Source of the DNA: CAYQDB01 sp964416195 | GTDB lineage: Bacteria > Zixibacteria > MSB-5A5 > GN15 > FEB-12 | Direction: 5' to 3' | NCBI GenBank assembly: GCA_964416195.1 | Contig: CAYQDB010000002.1 | Location: 1-64,000, forward strand | DNA length: 64,000 bases | In this document: piece by piece, positions 34,024-42,975 of the stretch | Layout: each line of letters starts with the position of its first letter | How positions within the stretch are numbered: position 1 is the stretch's first letter | Made by a program: the position numbers and the translations under genes | Notes under the pieces: generated by a model | Seen by the model: the letters and a program-made list of their open reading frames with translations, nothing else | Databases searched by the model: none | What the model was told of the DNA's origin: nothing

Positions 34024-35535
34024 TCATTTCGCCTTAAACTCAGCCTTGAACTCCTCTGTTGCGGCCTTCAACTTGGCGTCTATCTCGTCTGATATTTTCA
34101 ACTCCTGAGCCAGTGTATACTCGATGTCGGGAAACTTCTGTTCGCAGAAAGCAAAAAACTCCTGCTCGAACTTGGCGACGGCATCGGTTGGAATGTCATC
34201 GAGAAGCCCGTTCGTGCCGACCCAGATTATCATCACCTGCTGTGCAATCGGAATCGGAACATACTGTCCTTGCTTAAGCAACTCCACCATCTTCTGTCCT
34301 CGATTGAGTTGCTTGAGCGTAGCCTCATCAAGATCGGAACCAAACTGTGTAAACGCTTCCAGCTCCCGATACTGGGCCAGGTCAAGCTTGAGCGAGCCGG
34401 CCACCTGTCTCATCATCCTCGTTTGCGCCTTGCCTCCTACACGGGAGACAGAGATACCGACATTGATGGCGGGTTGCACGCCTGCGAAAAACAGATCTGA
34501 CTCAAGGAATATCTGACCATCAGTGATCGAGATGACATTAGTAGGGATATAAGCGGCAATGTCGCCAGCTTGCGTCTCAATTATCGGTAGCGCTGTCAAA
34601 GAACCCCCGCCCTTCTCCTCGGACAGCTTGGCGGCACGTTCCAGCAAGCGGGAGTGGCAGTAAAAGATATCCCCCGGGTATGCTTCACGCCCCGGCGGAC
34701 GCCGCAAGAGCAGAGAGAGCTGGCGGTATGCCTGTGCCTGCTTGGACAGGTCGTCGTAAATGCACAGTGTGTGCTTGCCGTTGTCGCGGTAATATTCGCC
34801 CAGGGCGCAGCCCGCGTATGGTGCGATGTATTGCATCGGGGCCGGGTCGTTAGCGCATGCCGAAACAACTGTCGTGTAATCCATAGCGTCATACTTGCGC
34901 AGAGTTTCCACTACCTGGGCCACCGTAGAGGTCTTCTGCCCAATTGCGACATAGATGCAGTAGACGTCGGTGTCCTTCTGATTGATAATAGTGTCGATCA
35001 CTAGGGCTGTTTTGCCGGTTTGCCGGTCACCGATTATAAGCTCACGTTGCCCTCTACCAATGGGGATCATGGAATCGATGGCCTTCAGGCCGGTCTGCAA
35101 CGGTTCCTTCACCGGCTGCCGCTCCACAACGCCCGGGGCTTGTCCTTCGATGACGTGAAACTTGTCGGTTACAATCGGGCCTTTTCCGTCCAGTGGCTGG
35201 CCGAGTGGATTCACCACCCGTCCCAGGAGGGCGTCACCGACAGGTACCTGGGCGACTTTGCCGGTTCGGCGGACCGTGTCACCTTCCTTGATTGTAGTAT
35301 CCGGTCCAAAAATTGCAGCGCCGACATTGTCTTCTTCAAGGTTCAAAACAATACCGATGATGTCACCGGGGAATTGGATGAGTTCAGACATCTGAACATC
35401 TTCCAGACCCCAGATGCGAGCGATACCGTCACCGACCTGGAGTACCGTTCCAACCGACTCCATCTCGAGCTTGGTTTCGTACTTCTCCAGCTCTTGCTTG
35501 ATTACTGATGAAACTTCCTCGGGGTTGAGACCCAT
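34024..35535 (-). CDS. atpA: ATP synthase alpha subunit
   Basis: From ATG 35535 (AGGAG eight bases upstream) the product has 503 residues, the usual length. It shows the N-terminal beta-barrel (VGTVLQVGDGIARIWGL), Walker A GDRQTGKTALVIDTIINQ, and the conserved GYCALGEYYRDNG-type and RRPPGREAYPGDIFYCHSRLLERAA segments with the arginine finger in VGISVSRVGG. The open frame extends 38 codons upstream, but that part is encoded by palindromic repeat sequence and is not conserved. Confidence 0.98.
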   Translation of the reverse strand: MGLNPEEVSSVIKQELEKYETKLEMESVGTVLQVGDGIARIWGLEDVQMSELIQFPGDIIGIVLNLEEDNVGAAIFGPDTTIKEGDTVRRTGKVAQVPVGDALLGRVVNPLGQPLDGKGPIVTDKFHVIEGQAPGVVERQPVKEPLQTGLKAIDSMIPIGRGQRELIIGDRQTGKTALVIDTIINQKDTDVYCIYVAIGQKTSTVAQVVETLRKYDAMDYTTVVSACANDPAPMQYIAPYAGCALGEYYRDNGKHTLCIYDDLSKQAQAYRQLSLLLRRPPGREAYPGDIFYCHSRLLERAAKLSEEKGGGSLTALPIIETQAGDIAAYIPTNVISITDGQIFLESDLFFAGVQPAINVGISVSRVGGKAQTRMMRQVAGSLKLDLAQYRELEAFTQFGSDLDEATLKQLNRGQKMVELLKQGQYVPIPIAQQVMIIWVGTNGLLDDIPTDAVAKFEQEFFAFCEQKFPDIEYTLAQELKISDEIDAKLKAATEEFKAEFKAK

Positions 35536-35578
35536 TACCGAACTCCTGAATTTATATACATTACTTTTTTCCAGCCTT

Positions 35579-35663
35579 GTAGGGCAGGAGCCCGCTGTGG
35601 CTGGTGCCCCTGCCGGTTCCTTTTTAAAAATCGCCGTTGGCAGAACCACAAGGGATTCTGCCC
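35579..35663. repeat. Palindromic repeats between atpH and atpA
   Basis: GGCAGG (35583-35588) pairs with CCTGCC (35609-35614) after a GTAG start, and GGCAGAACC (35639-35647) pairs with GG(A)TTCTGCC (35653-35662). The second is the same family as the palindromes at 203-226 and 6031-6055. Both lie in the leader between two operon genes, so they will form hairpins in the atp mRNA and could tune the alpha-subunit level. Confidence 0.6.
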
Positions 35664-35671
35664 TGTCTGAA

Positions 35672-36220
35672 TTAAACCACCCTTACTTTAGCAAGCTGTT
35701 GTTCAAGCAGGTTGAGACCCCGACGGACGGAACCGTCAATTATCTCATCACGCATGGTCACAATCAACCCAGCCAGAATGTTCGGATCCACTTTTTCTTC
35801 CAGCTTGATTTTCAAACCGGTCTTCGCCGCCAGATTGGTGACGAGGTCGTTTTTCTCAGCATCGCTGAGAGGTACGGCCGCAGTCACCGTCACTCGACCG
35901 ATTCCCTTCTCTGCTTCAACCAGGTTGGTGAACTCCTCGATGATCTCCGGCAGAAAAGCGATGCGGTGTTTCGTGATCAGCACAACAAGAAACTCGACGA
36001 AAAGCCGCTCAATCCGATTGCTGAAAACATCCCGTACCACGGTCAGCTTGTGTTCGTCAAGGACCTGCGGGGCCTTGAGGAAATTCAGCAGAGTCGAATC
36101 AGACACAATAAATGCCTTCAGGTCCTTGAACTGATCATAGGCTTTATCGATCAGCCCTTTCTCTTTGGCTGACAGGAAAAGGGCGTGTGAGTACTTTGTA
36201 GCAATTTCCTGAGCTAACAT
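35672..36220 (-). CDS. atpH: ATP synthase delta subunit
   Basis: The 182-residue protein has the OSCP/delta pattern: helical N-terminal domain (EIATKYSHALFLSAKEKGLID) and C-terminal signature IVTMRDEIIDGSVRRGLNLL. It joins the peripheral stalk to the top of F1. It follows atpF by seven bases; on the other side a 136-base gap with palindromes separates it from atpA. Confidence 0.95.
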   Translation of the reverse strand: MLAQEIATKYSHALFLSAKEKGLIDKAYDQFKDLKAFIVSDSTLLNFLKAPQVLDEHKLTVVRDVFSNRIERLFVEFLVVLITKHRIAFLPEIIEEFTNLVEAEKGIGRVTVTAAVPLSDAEKNDLVTNLAAKTGLKIKLEEKVDPNILAGLIVTMRDEIIDGSVRRGLNLLEQQLAKVRVV

Positions 36221-36227
36221 CTGTGCC

Positions 36228-36710
36228 CTATGCCTTCTCCACGTTGTCGATAAAGCTACCGATCAGCTCGCGATGTTTGCGGTCGTCCAGCTTCTCGTTG
36301 ATGATTCTCTCGGCTGCCACCACAGTCATGGTAACCATGTCATCCTTCAACTGTACCTTGGCCTTGGCGACCTCGCGCACCAAATCTGCCTTAGCTTTGA
36401 CGGCGATCTCCTTGGCTTCGTCCCGGGCGGCCGATTTTATTTCCTCGGCGATCTTCTTGCCTTCTGCCACGGCCTCAATCAGCTTGGCCCGACGTTCAAC
36501 ATCGATATCCTTGAGCTTGGCCTCATACTGGGCAGTTAACTGATCGACTTTGGCCTTTTCCTCCTCAATCCCCTTGAACTCGTCGGCAATTCTATTGCGT
36601 CGTTCCTCCAGGAGGGAGAGAAGCGGACCCCATGCAAACCGTTTGAGGATCCAAACGGTAATGAGGAAACCAATCGCGTGCGTCAGAGCCTGTTGCCATA
36701 CAAATTCCAT
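36228..36710 (-). CDS. atpF: ATP synthase b subunit
   Basis: The 160-residue protein has one N-terminal membrane helix (ALTHAIGFLITVWILKRFAWGPL) with the usual F.WGP turn, then a long charged helix (EERRNRIADEFKGIEEEKAKVD...) that makes the peripheral stalk coiled coil. There is a single b gene, so the stalk is probably a homodimer. The gene lies between atpE (76 bases upstream) and atpH. Confidence 0.96.
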   Translation of the reverse strand: MEFVWQQALTHAIGFLITVWILKRFAWGPLLSLLEERRNRIADEFKGIEEEKAKVDQLTAQYEAKLKDIDVERRAKLIEAVAEGKKIAEEIKSAARDEAKEIAVKAKADLVREVAKAKVQLKDDMVTMTVVAAERIINEKLDDRKHRELIGSFIDNVEKA

Positions 36711-36786
36711 TACGCTACCTTGCTTCCACTGGCGTGCGTCTCACATTGTTCGCTAAAGGCCCTATGTGAGACGTCAACAGCCAGCT

Positions 36787-37020
36787 TTAGCCAATCTTAC
36801 CGCTGGCTAGGATGTAGACGATAAACACGTAAATTGTAAGCGCCTCAATGAAGGCAGCGCCGATGATCATCGCCGTCTGAATCTTACCGGCCGCTTCCGG
36901 TTGGCGGCCTATGGCTTCCATAGCCGATCCCACGGCACGGCCGATACCGAGCCCGGAACCTATGGCAGCCAGCCCCACAGCAATTGGAGCAGCCAGAGCT
37001 AACGTCGCCTGATAATCCAT
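36787..37020 (-). CDS. atpE: ATP synthase c subunit
   Basis: The 77-residue hairpin protein has two membrane helices joined by the polar loop GRQPEAAGKI. The ion-carrying acid is Glu59 in GAAFIEALTIYVFIV. Helix 1 has GSGLGIGRAVGSA with no Gln at the Na+-ligand position, and Glu59 is followed by Ala, not Ser or Thr, so proton rather than sodium coupling is inferred. It lies between atpB and atpF. Confidence 0.97.
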   Translation of the reverse strand: MDYQATLALAAPIAVGLAAIGSGLGIGRAVGSAMEAIGRQPEAAGKIQTAMIIGAAFIEALTIYVFIVYILASGKIG

Positions 37021-37074
37021 TATATCCTCCTTTAGGATTTCACCTTGATTTATATCTCTTTAATATTCATTGTC

Positions 37075-37932
37075 TTAGTGTTCTTCCTCCTCGTGCGGCA
37101 ACATCAGCAGAATGTATATCGTTGATAGCAATGTGAATACCAGGGCCTGGATGGTCGATAGCAGCAAACCGAGAAAGTAGAATGGGATCTGCAGAGGAAC
37201 TCCGGGCGCCCAGTGGGGCAAGAATGAAACAACCGCAATGCCGAGCATTACAAATACAGCTATGAGCGTGTCTTCACCCGTGATGTTACCAAACAAACGC
37301 AAGGCCAGGCTGAATGGCTTGGCCAGCTCGCCGATCACGTGTATCGGGAAGATAAGGGGCGCCATGCACCAACTGATAACCTCACGCGGGCTACCGGCAA
37401 AGTGGTGCAAATACTTGAACAACCCCAGTTGCCTGATGCCGGTGTACTGGGCATAAAAGAAGACCAGAATCGACAGGGAGGCGGTGATTGTAAGGCTCGT
37501 CGACGGCGAGTGTCCCAGGGGTACCATCCCCAGCCAGTTCATGGCCAGGATGTAGAAAAACAGCGTGCCGAGGAACGGAATGTACTTCTTAGTATCCTCG
37601 CCCAGAATGGTGTAGATGAAGTTGTACATCCCCTCGACAAGCATCTCCATGAAGTTCTGGAACGGCCCCGGAATCATCTGTCGACGACGGTATACTATTA
37701 AGGAGCAGATCATGAAAATGATAGCCACCAGGAATGCGAAAATGACGTTTACCCAGTCATTCCAGGCACTGTCGTGGCCGAAGATAAGGCCTATGGCATT
37801 CGGAAGGTGTGTACCGGCAGCATGCTCCCCACCCTCATGATTTTCACCGTGCTCGCCGTTGACAACCGTCAGCAGAAAGGGGCCGAACCTGACAAGCGCC
37901 AGACCGATGAGGTGGGCGCAGTACACAAACAT
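37075..37932 (-). CDS. atpB: ATP synthase a subunit
   Basis: The 285-residue membrane protein has five to six helices and the essential Arg in LALRLFGNITGED, followed by the last helix pair (QALVFTLLSTIYILLML). A His/Glu-rich stretch (GEHGENHEGGEHAAGTH) at about residues 26-42 is in the N-terminal periplasmic part. It forms the proton half-channels against the c ring. Its ATG overlaps the preceding stop codon by one base. Confidence 0.96.
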   Translation of the reverse strand: MFVYCAHLIGLALVRFGPFLLTVVNGEHGENHEGGEHAAGTHLPNAIGLIFGHDSAWNDWVNVIFAFLVAIIFMICSLIVYRRRQMIPGPFQNFMEMLVEGMYNFIYTILGEDTKKYIPFLGTLFFYILAMNWLGMVPLGHSPSTSLTITASLSILVFFYAQYTGIRQLGLFKYLHHFAGSPREVISWCMAPLIFPIHVIGELAKPFSLALRLFGNITGEDTLIAVFVMLGIAVVSFLPHWAPGVPLQIPFYFLGLLLSTIQALVFTLLSTIYILLMLPHEEEEH

Positions 37933-38348
37933 CAGATAGCTCCCGACAATCTTTTGTTCTTACGGTGTTCTTTGTCGAGTCCGAACAGGGCGTGCGCAAC
38001 AACCTTCAGCACCATGACAGCCAGAATCATGGAGAAACCAGCCAATAGATGGAGAGGTTCAAAATACCCCGCCCTGAGCAGAAAATAACCGGAGAGATAC
38101 AATAAAGGGAACTTGACCAATGCCAGCCCGGCGACCTTAACTCTATCAACATGGCCAGGACGAAGTGCGGCCCGCACCAAGGCGGAAAGAAATATGAGAT
38201 TGACCATCCCCCAAACCCCACCGAAAAAGACAGCTAACGTAGGGAAAATTCCGAAATAATATATTCCCGGAAGGAGGATAATTAATAGAACAATGCCAGT
38301 GGTTCTCAGAGTGCGATCTATGAAATCAAGTCTCAGGCTTTCTTTCAT
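37932..38348 (-). CDS. Membrane protein of the atp operon (AtpI/ATP synthase I-like)
   Basis: The 138-residue product has four hydrophobic segments (GIVLLIILLPGIYYFGIF, VFFGGVWGMVNLIFLSALV, FPLLYLSGYFLL, GFSMILAVMVLKVVAHALF) and a basic tail. Its size, four-helix layout and place directly before atpB match the poorly conserved ATP synthase I (UncI/AtpI) subunits, which aid c-ring assembly. It overlaps atpZ by 23 bases and atpB by one base. Assignment rests mostly on context. Confidence 0.7.
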   Translation of the reverse strand: MKESLRLDFIDRTLRTTGIVLLIILLPGIYYFGIFPTLAVFFGGVWGMVNLIFLSALVRAALRPGHVDRVKVAGLALVKFPLLYLSGYFLLRAGYFEPLHLLAGFSMILAVMVLKVVAHALFGLDKEHRKNKRLSGAI

Positions 38349-38601
38349 TGTCCCTGTCTTTGTTCATAGCCGAGGCTTTCTTTATTATCCGGTAGGTCTC
38401 TATCCCGGCCGCGGCTATGCCCAAAAGTGCTCCCGCTGCCGCCAAATACGGCTCGGTTCCCAATTTGCCGTCGACCCAATCACCGATGAAATAACCTATC
38501 AATGGGGCCGCCAGCATGATGGCGGGAACCGTTGTGAGCAGGCTCAATTGCCTTATGTCCCTGGACGGCTTCTTGTTGTGCCGGGGATCAAAGAAGGTCA
38601 T
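38326..38601 (-). CDS. atpZ: AtpZ/AtpI-like small F0 protein, first gene of the atp operon
   Basis: The 91-residue protein has two membrane helices and the AtpZ signature in PLIGYFIGDWVDGKLGTEPY. In alkaliphilic Bacillus AtpZ and AtpI together form a Mg2+/Ca2+-linked transporter or assembly factor of the ATP synthase. It starts the operon, about 25-30 bases behind a good promoter, and overlaps the next gene by 23 bases. Confidence 0.85.
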   Translation of the reverse strand: MTFFDPRHNKKPSRDIRQLSLLTTVPAIMLAAPLIGYFIGDWVDGKLGTEPYLAAAGALLGIAAAGIETYRIIKKASAMNKDRDNERKPET

Positions 38602-38631
38602 ATTTGCCTGCCGTTAGATTTTTGAGGGAGA

Positions 38632-38659
38632 AATATATTGTCAAGTATAGCAATGTCAA
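38632..38659 (-). promoter_or_regulatory. Promoter of the atp operon
   Basis: On the minus strand TTGACA (38654-38659) and TATATT (38632-38637) are 16 bases apart, with five or six matches to each consensus hexamer. The expected start site is around 38625, giving a leader of about 25 bases before the atpZ ATG at 38601. No other good pair lies between rpmA and atpZ. Confidence 0.65.
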
Positions 38660-38860
38660 CATCATTTTTCCCGTGATTTATTCCACAAGTGTGTCTTGAG
38701 AATAATAGCCAATAGCTGCCACCATAACAACGGCTTGCTATATTCAGGGCAGGGGGCACTCAGTCTCATGGTATTCTTCGTCTATGAGGGTATGGGGATA
38801 TACCTTACCCTGAAGGGAATAATAACGAAATGGACGTTGTGAAAGAATGAATAATGAAAG

Positions 38861-39112
38861 CTATTCGTAGACGGACACTCGTTTACCGGCACGGCCCACT
38901 CGTTCAAACTTGACGACACCGGTAACTTTTGCAAACAGAGTGTTGTCTTTACCGATTCCGACATTGTAGCCGGGTTTGATAGGAGTCCCACACTGCCGAA
39001 CGATAATTGAACCTGCCGGGACGGCTTGCCCGCCGTAGACCTTGGTGCCTCGCCTTTGGCCATTGGAGTCGCGGCCATTCTTGGAAGAACCGACACCTTT
39101 TTTATGAGCCAT
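38861..39112 (-). CDS. rpmA: 50S ribosomal protein L27
   Basis: The 83-residue protein starts MAHKKGVGSSKNGRDSNGQR, and has IIVRQCGTPIKPGYNVG and the end VKFERVGRAGKRVSVYE, matching L27, whose N-terminus reaches the peptidyl-transferase centre. AGGAGT precedes the ATG. L27 usually follows rplU (L21), but upstream here is a 250-base gap and then clpC, so the usual rplU-rpmA pair is broken in this genome. Confidence 0.97.
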   Translation of the reverse strand: MAHKKGVGSSKNGRDSNGQRRGTKVYGGQAVPAGSIIVRQCGTPIKPGYNVGIGKDNTLFAKVTGVVKFERVGRAGKRVSVYE

Positions 39113-39365
39113 TCTATACTCCTGAGAGCCTCTATTTCTTGCGCTTACGTTATTGTGACCGACCTTCCTGTGAACTATTGTCCCAGGGCCATTACCAGCA
39201 CAAACTTATGTATAATACATCTATATCCGATAAGCAAGACAAATATCCACCTTGTTTTCTTTCAGCCGCGTATTACCTGTCCGCTCGTCGTTCCTGTCAC
39301 TACCAAGAAATCTACAGGATCCCTGACGTGCGTGGCTGCAGAAGAGAACGGGAGCAAGCTCACTG

Positions 39366-41819
39366 TTACTGGTTAACTACCTCTTTCTTGTCCGTCTGTT
39401 TGCCGTTGAAGGTGAAGGTCAGTTTGTCGTCGGCGACGCCAATTACCAGGTCGCAGTCGCCGGCGTACTGGCCGCGAAGGATTTCCTCGGCCAGAGGATC
39501 CTCAAGATACTTGCGCAAGGCTCTCTTGAGCTGACGAGCGCCGTACTCCGGTTGAAATCCTTTGTCGGCAAGGAAGTCTTTAGCTTCCTCGGTCAGGTTG
39601 AAGCTGATTCCCTTCTCGGCTAACTGCTTAGCAGTATCGGTAATAAGAATCTCAATAATCTGCTTGATGTGGTTCTTGTCCAGCGGATGGAAGATTATCG
39701 TCTCGTCGATACGATTAAGCAACTCTGGATTGAAAGTCTTCTTCAATTCGTCAAGAATCTTCTTCTTAATGCCATCATATGACGTATCAAGGCGCTCGGC
39801 GTCGAATCCAACTGTCTTCCCGTCGCGAAGCTGGCGGGTACCGAGGTTGGAAGTCATGATGACAACTGTATTCTTGAAGTCGACTTTGCGGCCAAAGGAA
39901 TCGGTCAACTGGCCGTCGTCCATCAGTTGCAACAGGATATTGAAGACATCAGGGTGGGCTTTTTCGATTTCATCCAAGAGAACTACTGAGTAGGGCTTGC
40001 GGCGGACTTTTTCTGTAAGCTGGCCTCCTTCTTCGTAGCCGACATAGCCCGGAGGCGCGCCTATCAGGCGGGAGACGGCAAACTTCTCCATGTACTCGGA
40101 CATATCAATCCTGACCAGAGACTCTTGGTCTTCGAACAAAAAAGTGGCCAGCGAGCGCGCTAGTTCTGTTTTGCCTACGCCGGTTGGACCGAGGAACATG
40201 AAGACACCAATGGGCCGACGTGGATCATTCAGACCTGCGCGCGCCCGGCGAATTGCTCTGGCAATGCTCGAGATGGCTTCCTCTTGTCCAACAATGGTCC
40301 TTCTGACTTCATCTTCCATTCTGAGAAGCCGCTTGGACTCGTTCTCCTCGAGACGGAACAAGGGAATGCCGGTCATTTTGGCCAGCACCGTGGCAACGTC
40401 CTCCGCAGAAAGGACAACCTTCTCCTTTTCTCGTGATTCCTCCCAGTTTTTCTGCAACTCGGCAAGTTCATCCTTTTTAGCCTTTATCTCGTCGCGCAAT
40501 TGAGCTGCTGTCTCAAAGGCCTGGTTCTTCACTGCTTCCTCTTTCTTAGTCTGAAGCTCAGTCAGCTCATTTTCTATTGTGCTGAATTCCTTAGGTCGGG
40601 TATAGGTTGATAGATGCGCCCGGGAACCAGCCTCGTCAATCAGATCAATGGCTTTGTCGGGTTGGAATTTACCGGAAACATAGCGATTAGAGAGCTTGAC
40701 TGCCGCCTCGATGGCTTCATCTGATATCGACAGCTTGTGGTGCTCTTCATACTTGGGTCCCAGGCCCTTGAGGATGTTGATCGTATCCTGTTCCGACGGT
40801 GGGTCAACCATCACGGTCTGGAAGCGCCGATCCAGCGCCCCGTCTTTTTCAATGTATTTGCGATATTCATTCATCGTAGTGGCGCCGATACAGCGCAACT
40901 CACCGCGTGCGAGCGATGGCTTGAAGATGTTTGATGCGTCGAGGGAACCTTCCGCACCTCCGGCCCCAACAATGGTGTGAATCTCGTCGATGAAGATGAT
41001 AATGTCCGCCGAGTTTATGATCTCATTCAGGACAGCCTTAAGCCGCTCTTCGAATTGACCCCGGTATTTGGTCCCCGCTACCAGCGAAGCCATGTCAAGC
41101 GTTACCACACGTTTGTTCTCTAGGGTTTGAGGGACCCGATTTTCGACAATTCGCTGCGCTAAGCCTTCGGCAATGGCTGTCTTTCCAACTCCCGGCTCGC
41201 CGATGAGGACAGGATTATTCTTCTTGCGTCGGGAAAGCACCTGAGCGACCCGTTCAATTTCATTTTCCCGGCCGATAATGGGGTCGAGCTTGCCACGGCG
41301 AGCCAGTTCGGTCAGGTCCCGACCGAAATGGTCCAACGCAGGCGTCTTGGATTTCTTGCGTTTCTTCTTAAATGAGGACGGCTTACCATTCTGGATGTTC
41401 TTTAGCTCTTCGTATGCCTCCTTATAGTCAATCTCGTACGTTGAGAGCACCTGAGCCGCCACTCCCTCCTCATCTTTTAACAAAGCCAGCAGTATATGCT
41501 CGGTGTCAATGTCCTTCGATCTCAGTGCCCGCGCTTCCTGGCCTGAGACTTCAAGTGTTTTCTTGGCGCGCGCGGTCAGGGGCAACTGTCCCATTGTCAT
41601 GGTTCCACCGGAAGGCTGTACTACTTCCTCAACGGATGTCTTCAGGTCGATCAGTTCCAGCCCCATATTTATGATGACTTCAACGGCGCGTCCTTCGCCG
41701 AGGCGGATAAGACCCAGCAGGAGATGCTCAGTTCCGATGTAGTCATGTCTCAGGCGAGCCGCTTCATCGCGGGCATACTCAATCGCCTTGCGGGCACTCT
41801 CTGTAAACATCTCGTTCAT
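39366..41819 (-). CDS. clpC: ATP-dependent Clp protease ATP-binding subunit ClpC
   Basis: The 817-residue AAA+ protein has the double Clp_N domain (MFTESARKAIEYARDEAARL, GTEHLLLGLI, DTEHILLALL), Walker A in NBD1 (GEPGVGKTAIAEG) and NBD2 (GPTGVGKTELARS), a ClpC-type middle domain with a UVR-like motif (AFETAAQLRDEIKAKKDEL), and D2 tip. ClpC unfolds substrates for ClpP; in Bacillus it recognises proteins phosphorylated on arginine by McsB. The clpC-mcsB-mcsA cluster is present directly upstream, but no ctsR repressor gene accompanies it. Confidence 0.97.
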   Translation of the reverse strand: MNEMFTESARKAIEYARDEAARLRHDYIGTEHLLLGLIRLGEGRAVEVIINMGLELIDLKTSVEEVVQPSGGTMTMGQLPLTARAKKTLEVSGQEARALRSKDIDTEHILLALLKDEEGVAAQVLSTYEIDYKEAYEELKNIQNGKPSSFKKKRKKSKTPALDHFGRDLTELARRGKLDPIIGRENEIERVAQVLSRRKKNNPVLIGEPGVGKTAIAEGLAQRIVENRVPQTLENKRVVTLDMASLVAGTKYRGQFEERLKAVLNEIINSADIIIFIDEIHTIVGAGGAEGSLDASNIFKPSLARGELRCIGATTMNEYRKYIEKDGALDRRFQTVMVDPPSEQDTINILKGLGPKYEEHHKLSISDEAIEAAVKLSNRYVSGKFQPDKAIDLIDEAGSRAHLSTYTRPKEFSTIENELTELQTKKEEAVKNQAFETAAQLRDEIKAKKDELAELQKNWEESREKEKVVLSAEDVATVLAKMTGIPLFRLEENESKRLLRMEDEVRRTIVGQEEAISSIARAIRRARAGLNDPRRPIGVFMFLGPTGVGKTELARSLATFLFEDQESLVRIDMSEYMEKFAVSRLIGAPPGYVGYEEGGQLTEKVRRKPYSVVLLDEIEKAHPDVFNILLQLMDDGQLTDSFGRKVDFKNTVVIMTSNLGTRQLRDGKTVGFDAERLDTSYDGIKKKILDELKKTFNPELLNRIDETIIFHPLDKNHIKQIIEILITDTAKQLAEKGISFNLTEEAKDFLADKGFQPEYGARQLKRALRKYLEDPLAEEILRGQYAGDCDLVIGVADDKLTFTFNGKQTDKKEVVNQ

Positions 41820-41882
41820 TGCGAATCATCCTTCTTTATGTCAATATACACATTTTATTCCAGCCAATTGGTGTGATGCTTG

Positions 41883-42950
41883 TCACACTGTATTTGAGCT
41901 TTCGATATTCCGCAGCTTTTCGTGGACCATCTGAGCGCGGACGAGATCACGGCGATTATTGTCCATTTCGTGTCCGTAGTACTTCTGCAGATGAGCTGGC
42001 TGAGAAAGCAACAGGATTTCGTTAACCAGCGCCAAGTCGAGAAAGTTGATTATTTCCATAGCGTGTCCCAACCGAATGGCAGACAAAAGGTTCATAACCT
42101 CGTCGGAGGTCAGGACGCGAGCGTTTTTCAGTATGCCGTAGGCGCGCCATATCTTGTCCTCGATCATGTCGGACGCCTCGTCCATCAGGCGCTGACGTGC
42201 GGTCGCTTCCTTTTCGATGACTTCCCGTGTCACACGGCTGATCTGGTTTAGGATTTTGTCCTCAGTAATACCAAGAGTGTTCTGGTTTGAAAGCTGGAAG
42301 AGGTTACCCAATACGTCAGAACCTTCACCATAGAAGCCTCTTACTACCAGCCCGCTGTGAGTGATGTAGGAAATTGTCTTCTCGATATCACGCGTCAGCA
42401 CCAGTCCGGGCAAATGAATCAGCACTGATGCACGCATACCGGTACCCGCATTGGTAGGACAGGCCGTCAGGTATCCGAAATCGGCGTCATAGTCGTACTC
42501 GAGGTAATGACCGGTCTCAGAGTCATACTTCGTGGCCAGCTCGTAGGCTCCTTTGGGGTCGAGACCTGGCGACAGCGCCTGGACCCGCAAATGATCTTCC
42601 TCGTTGATCATAATCGACACCCGCCCGTCGGCATCCATGAAAAGAGCCTTGGAAAGATCGCCATCGAGGAAAGCCGGTGAGATCAGATGTCGCTCGATCA
42701 GGAAATCCTTGTCCAGTTCTGAAATGTCAGAGGCTTTGTAGTAGAGACCTTCGGCCAGCAGTTTGGAGCGTGTGAGCGTAGAATCGAAATAGTTTACAAT
42801 CCGCTTCTTCGTCTCGCTGTCAGCCGAGGTCGGGAACTTGCACCCGGCAACGTTTCGCGCCAGTCGCACGCGGCTTGACAGAACAACCGTCGCTTCTTCG
42901 CCCTTCCCCGAAAGCCATACCGCAGGCGATTTGGCCATATCTTCAAACAT
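41883..42950 (-). CDS. mcsB: Protein arginine kinase McsB
   Basis: From ATG 42950 the protein has 355 residues; a TTG at 42959 is an alternative. It shows the phosphagen-kinase catalytic fold: VVLSSRVRLARN, SMINEEDHLRVQ-type loop (IMINEEDHLRVQAL), CPTNAGTGMRASVLIHLPGLV and RGFYGEGSDVLGNLFQLSNQ. McsB phosphorylates Arg residues on damaged proteins, marking them for ClpC-ClpP. It follows mcsA by 25 bases and precedes clpC by about 60. Seen mostly in Firmicutes, it is less usual in outer-membrane bacteria. Confidence 0.96.
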   Translation of the reverse strand: MFEDMAKSPAVWLSGKGEEATVVLSSRVRLARNVAGCKFPTSADSETKKRIVNYFDSTLTRSKLLAEGLYYKASDISELDKDFLIERHLISPAFLDGDLSKALFMDADGRVSIMINEEDHLRVQALSPGLDPKGAYELATKYDSETGHYLEYDYDADFGYLTACPTNAGTGMRASVLIHLPGLVLTRDIEKTISYITHSGLVVRGFYGEGSDVLGNLFQLSNQNTLGITEDKILNQISRVTREVIEKEATARQRLMDEASDMIEDKIWRAYGILKNARVLTSDEVMNLLSAIRLGHAMEIINFLDLALVNEILLLSQPAHLQKYYGHEMDNNRRDLVRAQMVHEKLRNIESSNTV

Positions 42951-42975
42951 TATTCCCAACTTCCCATCCTCACGT

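Noticed and set aside
35020..35508. Long plus-strand open frames opposite atpA and other atp genes
   Set aside because: These are shadows caused by codon bias of highly conserved minus-strand genes; none shows a family motif or ribosome-binding site.
36787..37020. A sodium-coupled ATP synthase
   Set aside because: The c subunit lacks the Gln in helix 1 and the Ser/Thr after the key Glu that mark sodium-binding c rings; proton coupling fits better.
38787..38811. The AGGGTA/TACCCT stem as a terminator for rpmA
   Set aside because: No T-run follows on the minus strand; the pairing is only six bases.
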